Shown in pieces: positions 36,306 to 47,861 of a stretch of 64,000 nt of DNA. Positions within the stretch are counted from its first letter, which is position 1. Every line of letters starts with the position of its first letter. Origin of the DNA: Solanum dulcamara (taxonomy: Eukaryota; Streptophyta; Magnoliopsida; Solanales; Solanaceae). A model generated the notes under the pieces. That model did no database searches. It worked only from the letters and a program-made list of their open reading frames with translations, and was not told the DNA's origin. The stretch is from contig NC_077237.1 of NCBI RefSeq assembly GCF_947179165.1, positions 82,188,341 through 82,252,340 on the forward strand, given 5' to 3'. A program made the translations under genes and the position numbers.

Positions 36306-37345
36306 CCTCAAATTAAAAATGGAAAAGGGTCAAAACTATCCTTTAACTATTCGAAATAGATCAAATATAACCTTCAGCTATTTTTGGGCTCAAAACTATC
36401 CCTCCCGTCTAACTATTGGATCACTTCTACCCTCCCTTTTAACGGACTAATTTGTGGCATTCGATGTATAAATAAAATCACCACGTGGACATCCACCTAA
36501 GCACACTAATCTGACTAGCCCACCCACCCAGGCACTAAAAAACCCACCTCCCCTTATAATCCTATTTCCTCATTTCTATCTCCATTTCTTCCCTCATTTC
36601 TTCAAGAAACTTTCTTCACTGGTTGTTTAACGATGAGAGATGGGTCGAGGGCTCTTATGATTTAAGACGAGCTCAAAATAGACAACTGGCAAATTTGATA
36701 AACGACGGTGGTCAACTCATTAATAATTTTGACACCAACTTGCTGTTTACTTGTCATATGGACACCTTTATATATACTTTTGACACCAACTTGATGTTTA
36801 CTAATGAAGATTTGATTTACTGAAAAAACAATATCGGCTAGCTAGTCAATCCGTTAATTAAATAAAATGGGAATAAGCACCTGATTTTGTTGGCAACGTG
36901 CTTTGATATAATTAAAAAATGATGCCCTGTAAATAGGATTTATCAATTTCTAGTGTTCTGACTCGTAGTGCTCATTTATCGAAGAATATCTCTGGTTATA
37001 TAATCTTCTCATCACTAAATCATCAGTGAAGAAAACTTCTTGAAGAAATGGAGATAGAAATGAGGGAATAGAGTTATAAGGGGAGGTGGGGTCTTTTAGT
37101 GTATAGGTGGTTCGGCAAGTCAGATTAGTGTGCTTAGGTGGACGTCCACGTGGCATTTTTATTTACATATCGGATTCCACATATTAGTCCATTAAAAAAG
37201 AGGGTAGAAGTGACCCAATAGTTAGACGGAAAAGGTAGTTTTGAGTCCAAAAATAGTTGAAGGGTATATTTAGCCTATTTTAAATAGTTGAAAGATAATT
37301 TTGGCTCTTTTTCGAATTAAAAATAAGGTAATGTAATTTAACCTT
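36306..37345. repeat. Large foldback element, uninterrupted (copy 2)
   Basis: Left arm about 36306-36640, right arm about 37006-37345 in reverse complement, loop about 365 bp. Arms share the CACGTGGAC, AGCACACTAATCTGACT and AACTATTTTTGG-type blocks. Non-coding; a transcript across it would fold into a hairpin of over 300 bp. Confidence 0.78.
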
Positions 37346-37386
37346 TAATAACGGGTCACTTACCATTTGTTAAAGATTATCAATTA

Positions 37387-37660
37387 CTCCCTCTATTTAA
37401 CTTTATGGAGAGATATTTTTTTTTTATTAGTCCGTTTAAAAAAATAAGACATAGTTTTATATTTGGAATGGCTAGTTTGATTTAGATGGAGTTTAAGAAA
37501 ATAAATAACACTTTTCAATCTTATGGTCCTATTTAAATTAAAGTTGTATCAAATGTATTATAATGTCATTTAATCTTGTGGTCTTACACATGTCACGTGG
37601 AAAACTAAAATTAAAGTGTTATAAAAAAAAAGGGGGTCATTCTTTTTTAAACAGAGGGAG
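37387..37660. repeat. Stowaway MITE (copy 2)
   Basis: CTCCCTCTATTTA...ACAGAGGGAG, TA flanks at 37385-37386 and 37661-37662. It is shorter than its copy-1 partner by an internal deletion. Confidence 0.8.
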
Positions 37661-37917
37661 TAACTATAAATTTTTTATTTTATCCTTAGCAAGAAGTTTT
37701 TACAATCACGCGAATATTATGACGTGTTTAAAATCACAAATTTCAAAAGAATTGTACCCACAAAAACTTTATGATATGTCTAACATCACAAATTTCATTT
37801 TTTTTGAACATGCAAGAATCAAATCATATCACATAAATTAAAACAAGGATATTAAATACTTACTAAATAAAGTTATTTTCAATTACTCCCTCCTTTATAT
37901 TACTTGGTTCCTATATT

Positions 37918-38506
37918 AAGGTGCCTTTTGGCCATAAATATATATGTGGGAAAATTTGGAAAAAAAACTTGGGAATTAGTGTTTGGCCATATAACTTGTC
38001 ATTACTTGACAAATATATTTGGCAAGCATCCCAAGTTCTCAAGTTCTAGAAAAAATTAGAATTTGGGCCAAGGTCTAGTATTTGGAAATTTTTAAAAATT
38101 TAAAAATTACCCCACAGTTTTATATTTTATAAAAACACCATAAGCTATTAATCTCAATTAATATCTATCTACAAGTAACTCCATTAAAAAGAATAACTTG
38201 TTTAACTGGTAAAGTTGCTGTCATGTGACTCTTGCTCATATTGTTGTTTTTGTTATTGTTGATTGTCATCAATTATGGTATAAGGTTATTTTTTAACGGA
38301 ACATGTTCATTATAAAATGATAATACAAACTTATGAGTAATTTTAATAATTTTTGTAACTTATGGGTATAAATCATATTTTTTAAAAGCCAAATATTTCT
38401 CCCAAAATCTATGATCAAACACATGAGAAAATTTCACCAAAAACTTTACCCAAAAATGATTTGCCAAAAATACTTGAAAATTTGTGGCCAAACACTAGCT
38501 AAAATA
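37918..38506. repeat. MITE-like repeat with GTTTGGCCA motifs (copy 2)
   Basis: Counterpart of 15639-16243 with small indels. Confidence 0.55.
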
Positions 38507-39315
38507 GATTTTTTATTTTACCTTTTCATTTTAACAAATCAAGGGTCTTTTTTTTTTCTTCTTCTTCATATTATCAATAATTACCTAAAGTAAAAATAGT
38601 CAAATTTAAAATTTCAAAACATCATTAATAAAGTTAATTTAATAAAATACACCTCTAATAAAAAAATCTTAAAAATTGTATCAAGCCAATATAAGTCAAT
38701 TAAAAAGAAGGAATACTTTTTAAGTGATCTGGTCGTGTATTTCTACTATCGGTGCACATAATAAGCTCAGTAAAACTATGCACATAATTGGGGATGAATG
38801 GAATTTTACCACCAATTTAAGAGTTTGATTGGATGGACTTATAACTTGTGACTTATCAGTTATAGAATTTTTAACTTACGAATTTTAGATTATTTTTGCT
38901 ATTTTATATTAAAAACATTTCCTAATCTTATAGAGACACTAAAAAATAGTTTAAAAGATTTTATCGTAAAAATATTTAAAATAAAACAATTCAAATCAAT
39001 CCGTTCTTAGTTATATTTCTCAATATTCCACAATAAAAGTCATCCCAAATTTAACTCGACGGAAAAAAATCATGTGACTAGATTAAAACAATGATAACTC
39101 GAGGAAATATAGGGTGACTAAATCAAAACAATTATTGAATATTCTAAACATATTAATTTCACATTTGAAAACAAATAGAGTTGAACCTAACACATAATTA
39201 GAAGTTAGAATACATGCGCTGACGACACTTTTTTAATTCAAAGGGAACACGTTTTTATAACTTAAAATCAAGTCTTTGAGTTCAGATACTGTTTTTTATT
39301 TTATTTTGCACGAAT

Positions 39316-39575
39316 GTGATTTTTTATGTTGGTACAGACTCACTGTAGGATATTTAAAGAATGTGGTGCAGTGAATTATGTTATTTCTCTCGTAATCAGA
39401 GTTTCGAGTTTTGAATATAAAAATATCTTTGATAAAAATGACTATTCTCGAATAGACTCTATCAATTGAAACAAATTTAAATTAAATGAACTCCAATGTA
39501 GATATCAAAAATTGGACACCAAACACTGAATGAAAAATTAAAATAAAAAAACTCACTTTTAGATAGGTTTTGAAA
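39316..39575. other. Copy-2-specific segment, unidentified
   Basis: About 260 bp lie between flanks that are nearly adjacent in copy 1 (around 17070-17100). No termini recognised. It could be an insertion here or a deletion in copy 1. Confidence 0.55.
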
Positions 39576-39906
39576 AATGTTATTTGAATAAAGAAAGAGG
39601 CGGTAATACTTTTTATGTTTTGTTTCAAAGCAGGTGGAAATTCGGATTTAATTTCTTTTTCAGTTTTTCCTTGTTCAATTGCCATTAGCAAAAAGTTTTT
39701 TCCGTTTTCACAAGACCTAAAAAGTTTCTTGTGAAAAAAAAAATGTTTGAGCAGATTCTTGTAAAAACTTTCTATAAATAAAAATAAAAGGGAGCCTTTT
39801 AGAGTTGGCGACCCCATAAGCTTTATGTGGCATATCTCCTAATTTAGGATAATGATCATTAATAGTATGTCCGCTTTTATTTTATGCATCACGATTACTT
39901 CAGTTA

Positions 39907-40230
39907 CTCTCTTTATTCTATATTAATTAAATTTTTAGAGGTTTTTTATTATTATTTAAAGTTTTAAAAAAATATTTTTTTTTAAAATTCCATATTTATT
40001 TTTATCATTAATAAAGTTTTGTAATTTTTTAGAAACTAAACTACACTACTTACAAAATTATAATTCAATAAAAGACTATTTGTATTTATAATTTCACATT
40101 TAATTATCTTTATGAAGTTGATTAACCAAAAGGATAATAGAGAAAAATATGATTAAAATTTTATCCTTGAATATTTTTCTTAATATATGTGCATTATCTT
40201 AAAAGTTTAGTTAATATAAAATAAAGAAAG
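39907..40230. repeat. Stowaway-like MITE (copy 2)
   Basis: Counterpart of 22763-23083, with TA flanks. Confidence 0.65.
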
Positions 40231-41040
40231 TACTTTGTAAAAATATGCAATTTCCATAGCTGATTAAAAAGTAGGAAATTGAATCCTCATCCACACCAAA
40301 ATTTTAATATTTAATTAACTGATTTACGAAAATTCTCTGACCTCTTTCACTCTAATCAAATAGTATACTAATAATTTATATTTGAAAATAAAGAGACATA
40401 TTTTGCATTCGACACGCTACAAACTAAACACGTACATAATTACTTTCCATCTTACTAGTGATGGTGATTACCTTGAATTCAATATGTTTATTCATAGCTT
40501 GGTGATTGAAAATAAAACAATAGTTTAATTCTTTCACCATAATAAAAAATTATTTCTTTCTTCGAGATAATGTAATAGATAATGACAGGGTCACTTTGCT
40601 TATTTTATTGTATAAGTTAAGTCATCAAATATATAAAAATTAAATTCAAAATTCAAATACTAACACTTAATATGACTATTCTAAAATTCAAAATTGAATA
40701 TTAATGCAATCCTATTAAAGCTTCCGATGAAATAGTGTATTTATTTCCTTAAATAAAAAAATAATACGACAAAAATATATTCTTTTTAAATTGTTTTATG
40801 ATTTGGTCCCCTCCTCATCCACTTTTGTTTGGTTTTATTTGGGAAAGTATCGAATATATCTTGTCTAACGGAAGATTGTGTTGGATCAATAAGTATTCAT
40901 TTATTTATAACTAAAAATTTTGAATTTGTGTTCAAATGACTTTTGTTAGGAGGTCTTTTTCACTTCATATGAAATTTTTTGACTTAAATTTAAATTTACT
41001 TAAATTTCAATACAAATACCATCGAATAAAAAAAAGATAT

Positions 41041-41530
41041 TATCTGGAGGTTTGAAGAAAAATAAATACGAAACTTCGTTTATTTCCTTTTAGGGGAGTT
41101 ACTTTGTTCCTCAGTCATTTGGGCATCGTCCCTTTTCTTGATCTACTTTGATTACAACTCGATAGTAAATTTTAAGGGTCAAGTAAGGAAATGAGTTGAG
41201 AGGAGGGATGCTGCAGGTCCTTAGAAGGACCAAGGGAATCCTGGTCTTGTCTCCTAACAAATTTCCCCTTTCCTACTCCCTTTCGCTATGACCGGCATGC
41301 CCCTGACCTGCTGGCTGGGGCGGCTTAAAGCAAAATTTTAAAATATAAATAATTTAATTTCATATTTATTTATTTAATTTTTTTTAATTTTATCAATTTA
41401 ACATTGAAAAACATCCTTTTATCGAGGCATTTATTATATGAAGACTTAACATAATTCTATAAGTAATAAGTTGACGAATTTTAAATAACGATAAGTGTTA
41501 GAACCATAACATATGATTCAAGAAGTTGAT
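41041..41530. other. Copy-2-specific insertion, possibly organellar DNA
   Basis: About 490 bp absent from copy 1 (junction near 23910-23950). Part of it (about 41150-41335) is GC-rich compared with all neighbours, with long non-repetitive stretches such as ACCGGCATGCCCCTGACC. This is unlike the local transposons and reminiscent of plant mitochondrial intergenic DNA. The assignment is a guess. Confidence 0.4.
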
Positions 41531-42310
41531 ATCGAGTAATCCATTGCCGATCTCAGCTTCCATATTCATGCTGACTTGTTTCTGATAGTAACAAACAAGT
41601 AACGTTAACACCATTTTTATCCACAATTCGAAAATAAAATCATCTTTCATAAAAAAAATATTGTGTCATTAAGGTGCACTTTTTGATATAAATATGAATT
41701 AATTGAGTTTCAAATCAAATATTATTGGATATCGAGCAAAAAAGAATTTGGGAAAAGGGCCAATGGAATCGATGATATAAGGTGGGGATTACTATTTTCG
41801 TTGGAAAAAGCTGCTGAATTAAGTTTTAGTTTAGGTGAAGGAAGTATGACCGCCTTATCAATAGTTGAGAAAAATCCGAAGATGTTTCAATCTACAATTT
41901 TACTAATGTAATTTTCATTGACAAATCTTCTTATTCACCGACCTATTCAATTCTGGAATCAGACCTGCTATTAATGCGGGTATCTCCATTTTCAAAGTGG
42001 AGTCCGTAGCTCAAATAAAAGTCATGATACAAGTAGTTGGTAAATTAAAATTAAAACTAGTGCAAATTTGCAGAATTAGAAGCCTTTGCATAATTTGCTT
42101 TTGATTTCAATAAAATTATTTTAATTAATTTATCTGATTTTAACTTGACAGAAAATTTTAAAAAAATAACGAATACCGTTAAATCATAGAGAGACTAACA
42201 TCAATTGATTGAAGGTTTTTCGGCAATAATGTAAGAAAGAGAAAAAGATGTGATCGAGGGACATGTAAAGTTATCCCCATGGATGATCTTTTGACTTTTA
42301 TACTATATAC

Positions 42311-42962
42311 TAGGAGTGTACATGGATCGGATTGATTCGGATTTTTTACAAATCAAACCAAATTATTTGTGTCGGGTTATTAAATCTATAAACCAAACCA
42401 AACCAAACCAATAAAAGTCAGGTTTTTCGATATCAATTTTTCTCGGATTTTTCGGGTTTTTCGGTTTTTTCGGGTTTTTTTGGATTTTTCGGGTTTTTTA
42501 TAGTATCTAAAAAAAAGCAGAGAGCAGCACTTCTTAAAAAGAGTTCTAATACAAAATATCAACATATAAGATCGAGGCAGAACAATGTTTGAAATTTTAA
42601 CTTTATAATATAACTTTATAAGATGAGCTTTTTTTGTATATTATTTAGATGAGCTTCTCAAATCCAAATCTAAATGTAAGAAAGAAAACAAAAATTATGA
42701 AAAAATTTTAAAAAATATTTATAAATTATATTTTAATAAATATTTTTATGTATAACATAATTTAAAAGTAGTATATCTATAATCGGGTTGGTTTGGGTTC
42801 AGTTTGACTTTTTTTAGTTAAAACCAAACCAACCCTATAATGGTCGTTTTTTTTTTCCAAACACCAAATCAAGTCAAACCAAACCACTAGTCGGTTTTTT
42901 TTTCCGGTTTGGTTCGATTTGTCGATTTGGTGCGGTTTATCGGTTTGCCCTGTACAGCCCTA
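42311..42962. mobile_element. Non-autonomous hAT element (MITE), target duplication CTATATAC
   Basis: Ends TAGGAGTGTACATGG and, inverted, TAGGGCTGTACAGGG. The 8-bp duplication CTATATAC is at 42303-42310 and 42963-42970. Interior is full of TCGGTTTTT/AAACCAAACC runs, with no coding. Absent from the matching site in copy 1 (near 24708). Confidence 0.87.
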
Positions 42963-43786
42963 CTATATACTATATATAATTATTGATCATTGAGATCAAA
43001 TATTTGAATAACTTCTCACTATAGATATATTTACCTCTGTTATATTATTTTATCCTATCATGAACGTCACAAAATCAATACAAAAATAACCTTCTCCAAT
43101 ATAATTTGGGATATGCACCATGACAATACCATCCCACGTGAGGCGATATTTGACATCTCACCCAACTCTATTTTAACATAGAAAAAGTTGAAATATATAC
43201 TTTAAAATATACATTGAGATTTCTCTTATATATTAAATTAATAATACATAATGATAGTAGATTTATTGGTCATTTCAATATGCCGACTTATTTGGTTCTT
43301 ATGAAATCACCAATATTTGGACTTATTGAAAAAGAGCGATTACAAAGTACAAAAAATTATCATTATCAATTCAAATATTGACGTGTTCAATAATTATTTT
43401 GTATTTTATTGTATTAATATAGGTGTTGTCAATGTCACCAATTAAATAATAGCATGGGCGTTCACATTTGCTGGGAAAGGCTCCATAATTCAAAAATAAA
43501 TACATATTCACCCAACTCTACTCTGATCAAAATTACTCTATAAATAATTTCAATATAATAATCTGAAATCCTCCTCGATTTCATTTATGTGGCAGTATTT
43601 GATCAAACACAAGTTTTTATAAAGAAAAAATTGATACTTGCAATCTTAAACGTACAATAAATATATATGGAATATCACATATTTTGTTTAGTATTATGAA
43701 AACGAACTATAGTATGAAAGAACTCTTACAAGAACACAATATATAAGGAAAATTAAAGAAAATAAAATTACAAACATATTATAAAC

Positions 43787-45798
43787 TTAATGTTTAGATG
43801 ACAGAAGAATGTCATTGACAACCTTGTCAATGTTCACATAAGATGATCCTGATGATTTTTGTGCTGAAATTTCAGCCAATTTCTTCCATTTCATTACCTT
43901 TTTCTTCATTTCTTTGCCTTTTTCACCAATCATTAATTCCCTAACAAGGCTTTCCACTTCATCCCTTTTCACATTATTGTCAATTTCCATTCCAATGTCC
44001 CATTTACTAACACTAAACCAACAATTCGTCTGTTGTTCCGCGAAAAAAGGCCAACAAATCATAGGCACCCCACTAGTAATGCTCTCTAGAGTCGAATTCC
44101 ATCCACTGTGAGTCAAGAACCCTCCAATTGATGGATGGTTAAGGACCTCTTCTTGTGAGCACCAACTTGCAAGCATTCCCCTGCTTTTAGTTTCTTCCAC
44201 GAATTCGGGTGGAAGAATCGATTCATAATCCGATACAATATCGGGTCTTATGATCCATAAAAATTCTTGTTGACTATTTGCAAGTCCCCAAGCAAATTCA
44301 AGAAGTTGATTAGAAGTCATAACAGTAATGCTACCAAAATTGACATAAACAACAGAGTTTGGTTCTTTGTTTTCAAGCCATTGCAAACACTCTGGCTCTT
44401 CTTTCCACAGGCTAGACCCAAGCCCCTTCAAATTCTCATCATCAACTTGTTTGACGAATAAATCCAAGGGGCCTATTGGGTACACCGGTGGAAGAAGAGT
44501 TTGGAGCGATTCAAGAACTTCACTCTCTAGTGTCTCGAATGTATTGAGGACAATCGCAGAAGCTTTTTTCGCTCTCTCTGTTTCTTTGACGACAAATTTG
44601 ATCATGTATTCATCTGGATTTGTAGTTCTCAAGAAACTTGGAAGATCTTTTAAACGTACATCTTTCATTCCTGGTATGAAATCCAAAGTTGTCTCAACAT
44701 ATCCATTTGTCAAGTAACTTGCATCTACAATCATCCAAAAGGAGAAAAAGGGTTAAAAACACATACATATTTAGATGGGATTTACCTAAATACATCAAGA
44801 ATATCTACAACGCGATAGTTAATTTCTTTTCATCTACGTTAGTTCTGGTAGATGAAAAGCCTCTGGCAGAAATGCAAGGTAAGGTTGCGTACAATAGACC
44901 CTTGTGGTCAGGCCCTTACCCGGACCCCGTGCATAGCGGGAGCTTTAATGCACCGAGCTGCCCTTTTTTACCTTATTTCTGGTGGATATATAAATCGAGA
45001 CTCTAAAGGCAGATGTAGCTAGTATTTTTGATACGTAACATAGATTTATTGTAAAAATCACTAGCGTTTCAAAAAAAAACATTAAACTATAAACCAACAA
45101 TTTCAAAAGTGAAACATGTTATATATTTGTGTGTAAGAAATCTTAAAGGTTGCATGGATCAAATCCAAATTATGAATACGTCTCTAGACAAACAATTTGG
45201 TACTTATATTGAATTGGTTGAAAGTAATACGTACCCCCGAACACATTAGATATAAAAACAAAATTTTAATACCTTTAAGTGGAGCATATCCTTTTTCAAT
45301 AACCGTGGAATAATGCATGTAACCTAAGAAACCACAAGCACTAGTTGTCCAAAACAGAATTTCAGGGACTCCCAATTCTTGTGCAGCAGCTAAGGTGAAG
45401 CTCATGATACCATCGGAGACGACGCACGAGACAGGTGGCACGTTCGACGTGTAATTATTAGTATCATTGAGCTTTGCAAGCAAATTCCTAAAAGGACCTA
45501 AGCAAGTTTCGGTTGTGGATTTACATAGAGAAGTTACGTCTTGTGTAGCATCAGCATAACAAGGTGGGAGTCCATCAGGAATAGTCTCGAATCGGAATGA
45601 CGAAAGGCCGTCGAGTGCATGGGGCCCACGAGACTTAAGAAGACGCCTATGGTTAAATTCAGTGTTAACAAAAGTTATATGAAAGCCTTTGTGATGGAGA
45701 ACTTTGGCTAATTTCAACATGGGATTAATATGGCCTTGGGCAGGGTATGGTATACAAACTGCATGTGGTTTTTTTAATTCAGCACTAATTGAACCCAT
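43787..45798 (-). CDS. UGT85A: UDP-glucosyltransferase, UGT85 type (copy 2)
   Basis: Tandem duplicate of the gene at 25581-27458. Exons 45798-45273 and 44724-43787, 487 aa, intact. Keeps H23, the Asp at about 129, and a PSPG box with Trp22 and Gln44. Ser at PSPG position 20 as in copy 1. By eye about 19 residues differ from copy 1, spread over both domains, including CDAD to CYAD near residue 81, DIP to DVT at 87-89, and HLL to DLF after the YPIGPL motif. The N-terminal changes lie in the acceptor-binding half and could alter acceptor choice. The intron is 548 bp, longer than in copy 1 because of a SINE insertion. The promoter has a better TATA box (TATAAATA, near 45896-45905) and a different MITE/SINE arrangement. 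Confidence 0.95.
44859..44969 (+). mobile_element. Au-type SINE fragment in the intron of UGT copy 2
   Basis: Contains GGCAGAAATGCAAGGTAAGG, GCGTACAATAGACCC, CATAGCGGGAGC and a GCTGCCCTTTTTT end, the 3' portion of Au-type SINEs. Missing from the intron of copy 1; flanks repeat TTCTGG. The SINE reads on the strand opposite to the gene. Confidence 0.82.
45184..45240 (-). other. Intron start of UGT copy 2, not coding
   Basis: The exon 1 frame stays open for about 29 further codons into the intron before a stop at 45184. The same is seen in copy 1 (to 26844). The conserved GT at 45272-45271 and family alignment show the exon ends at 45273. Confidence 0.6.
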
Positions 45799-45895
45799 TC
45801 TTTCAAATTCTCTAAAGAAAACAATAATCTCAAAAGGGAAATGAAATGAAGGATTTTGAATGATTTTGGTAAGGAAGATTGAAGAAAATGGAGGT

Positions 45896-45905
45896 ATATT
45901 TATAG
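45896..45905 (-). promoter_or_regulatory. TATA box of UGT copy 2
   Basis: The minus strand reads CTATAAATATACC, about 100 bp above the ATG, closer to the consensus than copy 1. Confidence 0.6.
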
Positions 45906-46142
45906 ATGGAAAAAAGTAGTAGTAAAGATGAAGCCAGAATACTTTATTTTATCCTTAATATTTATAAAATGGGAAAACTTTCGAATTTGATTTGAATAGG
46001 CTGAAAGGTAGGCTACGAAGTCAAATATGATTTACTACTATATTATATAGTATTATTCATTATTGGTAGCATGCGATTTCTCCAACTAAAATATGTCAGG
46101 CAATGCATCATTGATGCGGCTTGAAATATTGTATATTGTATA

Positions 46143-46506
46143 TTTTCCGTTCAAATTGATACGACACTTCTCAAAATTGAAGATTCAAACAAAATTATTT
46201 TTATCGTAAATTTTTCATATATCTTTTAAATATTTTGAATTGTTAGTTATTGTGATTTATAGTACTTTCTTCATAGTTTACAAATATATAAATTTCATTT
46301 CAAAAAAATTAAAGATTTCATGCGCAAATTACCGATCAAACTTAAACTGTTTAAAAGGTCAGCCCGGTACACTAAGGCTTTTTCTATGCGCAGGGTCCGG
46401 GGAAGAAGCCTTAAACTTAAACTGTTTAAATTGTACGCAGCCTTAAACTTAAACTGTTTAAATCTCAAAAAATAAAAAAGTGACACATTAGTTGAGACAG
46501 AAGAAG
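46143..46506. repeat. MITE in the promoter of UGT copy 2, disrupted by a SINE
   Basis: Same MITE as 27740-27982. It is longer here because SINE pieces (46356-46410 and 46431-46442) are inserted in its right half. Confidence 0.65.
46356..46442 (-). mobile_element. Au-type SINE fragment, split
   Basis: The minus strand reads GGCTGCGTACAA, then a 20-bp piece of host sequence, then TCCCCGGACCCTGCGCATAG and CGGGCTGACC. The host 18-mer AAACTTAAACTGTTTAAA flanks both ends and also separates the two pieces. Copy 1 has that 18-mer once. Confidence 0.75.
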
Positions 46507-46673
46507 TAAAAGTTATGATCATGATACAATAGTGTTAATAATATAGTGACTTCTTTTTTTACTATTTCGTAGAAGTTATACTTGTTTATCTTTTACTCGA
46601 ATTTATAATATTTAATATTGAAGGTAGTGAGAATGTTTAGTATTTGAACAACACACTCTTATCAATAATATGT

Positions 46674-47861
46674 TGTAACACCCCCAAAATTTTTCACTAA
46701 GATTCGGACCATTCTTCGTGTACGTATAGGATCGTACTAGATGATTGTAAAGTGCATACATGAGTTAGGATCAATTCCTAATAAATTGAAGAGTGTTGGA
46801 TGTGATTTAGGGTCATAAGGGATCCCTAAAACCAAGCCAAGTCCAAAGAACTCGTCTTGGCTAAGTTTTCGAATGAGTTTGTATAAGGGTCAACTTCCAA
46901 CGACTTTATCTTTTTGAATTTAACGAACTGGGTGGCCCATGACCTATTAAATTAAAGGTCTTTGAGTCTTCTTTCCAACGCCACCAAGATTGAATTTTTT
47001 AGAGTTCGGAGTCAAAAGTTATGACTATCTTACGACGGACTAGTGCTGCACGAATTTCAGGCTTGGACTATAACTAAGAAAAACCTGATCTTGGCGCCGC
47101 ATTAGTTTGGTCCTTGGTACGACGCACCACTATTAGGTGTGCAAGGTTTTTAAGCCCATTTTCTAAAACCTAGAAAATTTAGGCTTGGCACTGCAAGGGC
47201 GCGACGCGCCACTATAGCACCAGAAATAAGCCTCAGTAGTTTGGTCCTTGGCGCGATGCGCCACTATTAGGTTGCATGGTTTTTAAGCCTATATTTGACT
47301 TGGTGCTGCAGTGGCGCGATGCGCCTCTATAGCTCTAGGAGGGTTTTAGCCCATTTTTCCATATTTTTTAGGAAGGGCAAATTGGACATTTTCCCTAATT
47401 ATATATACACTGACTTGGTCATGTTTTAGATCATTTCTTTTCAGTCTATTGCCTCTCTAAAAAGCCCTAATCCTCATCCTCTCTTCCTTAATCCATCCCC
47501 AACAAGAATTGCCTTCAAATATTTCAAGGATTCAAGCCTCCCATTGAAGACCAAACATCAAGGTTCCTTCAAAGTCTTCACCAAGGTATGTAAGGCTACT
47601 CAAAGCATGGGTTGAGTTCACCCATGTGCCCTGCATCTTCTTTGAGATTGAATATTCATAAGAATAGAGTTATTGATAGATTTATGTCCAAATGGGTCTT
47701 TCTTTCAACTATTAACTAAATTTTTATTATGGTAATGTTGTTGAGTTAAGAAAGTGATATGCTACATATTGGTATGAGTTGATTGATATGAGTTGTTAAA
47801 TAAGTTTTGTTAATTTTCTTAAATATGTTGTTTACCTTAAATTGTTGATTTAGAACCTTGG
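46674..47861 (+). mobile_element. LTR fragment (same family as 12416-14236), truncated
   Basis: Starts TGTAACACCCCCAAAAT, matching the solo LTR at 12416, and runs through AAAAGCCCTAATCC and CTTCACCAAGGTATGTAAGG. It stops at 47861 before the family's 3' end. Absent from copy 1 at the matching site (28148). Confidence 0.8.

Larger units (their letters stand above)
35576..46673. repeat. Segmental duplication, copy 2
   Basis: Direct repeat of 11430-28147. Starts inside the right tail of the hAT element (GTATGGGT.CGATCTTAC, then the terminal CACTCAACACCCTTA at about 35640-35655). Contains its own foldback, Stowaway MITEs and UGT gene. Copy-specific insertions are at 39316-39575, 41041-41530, 42311-42962, 44850-44990 and 46356-46442. 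Confidence 0.92.
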
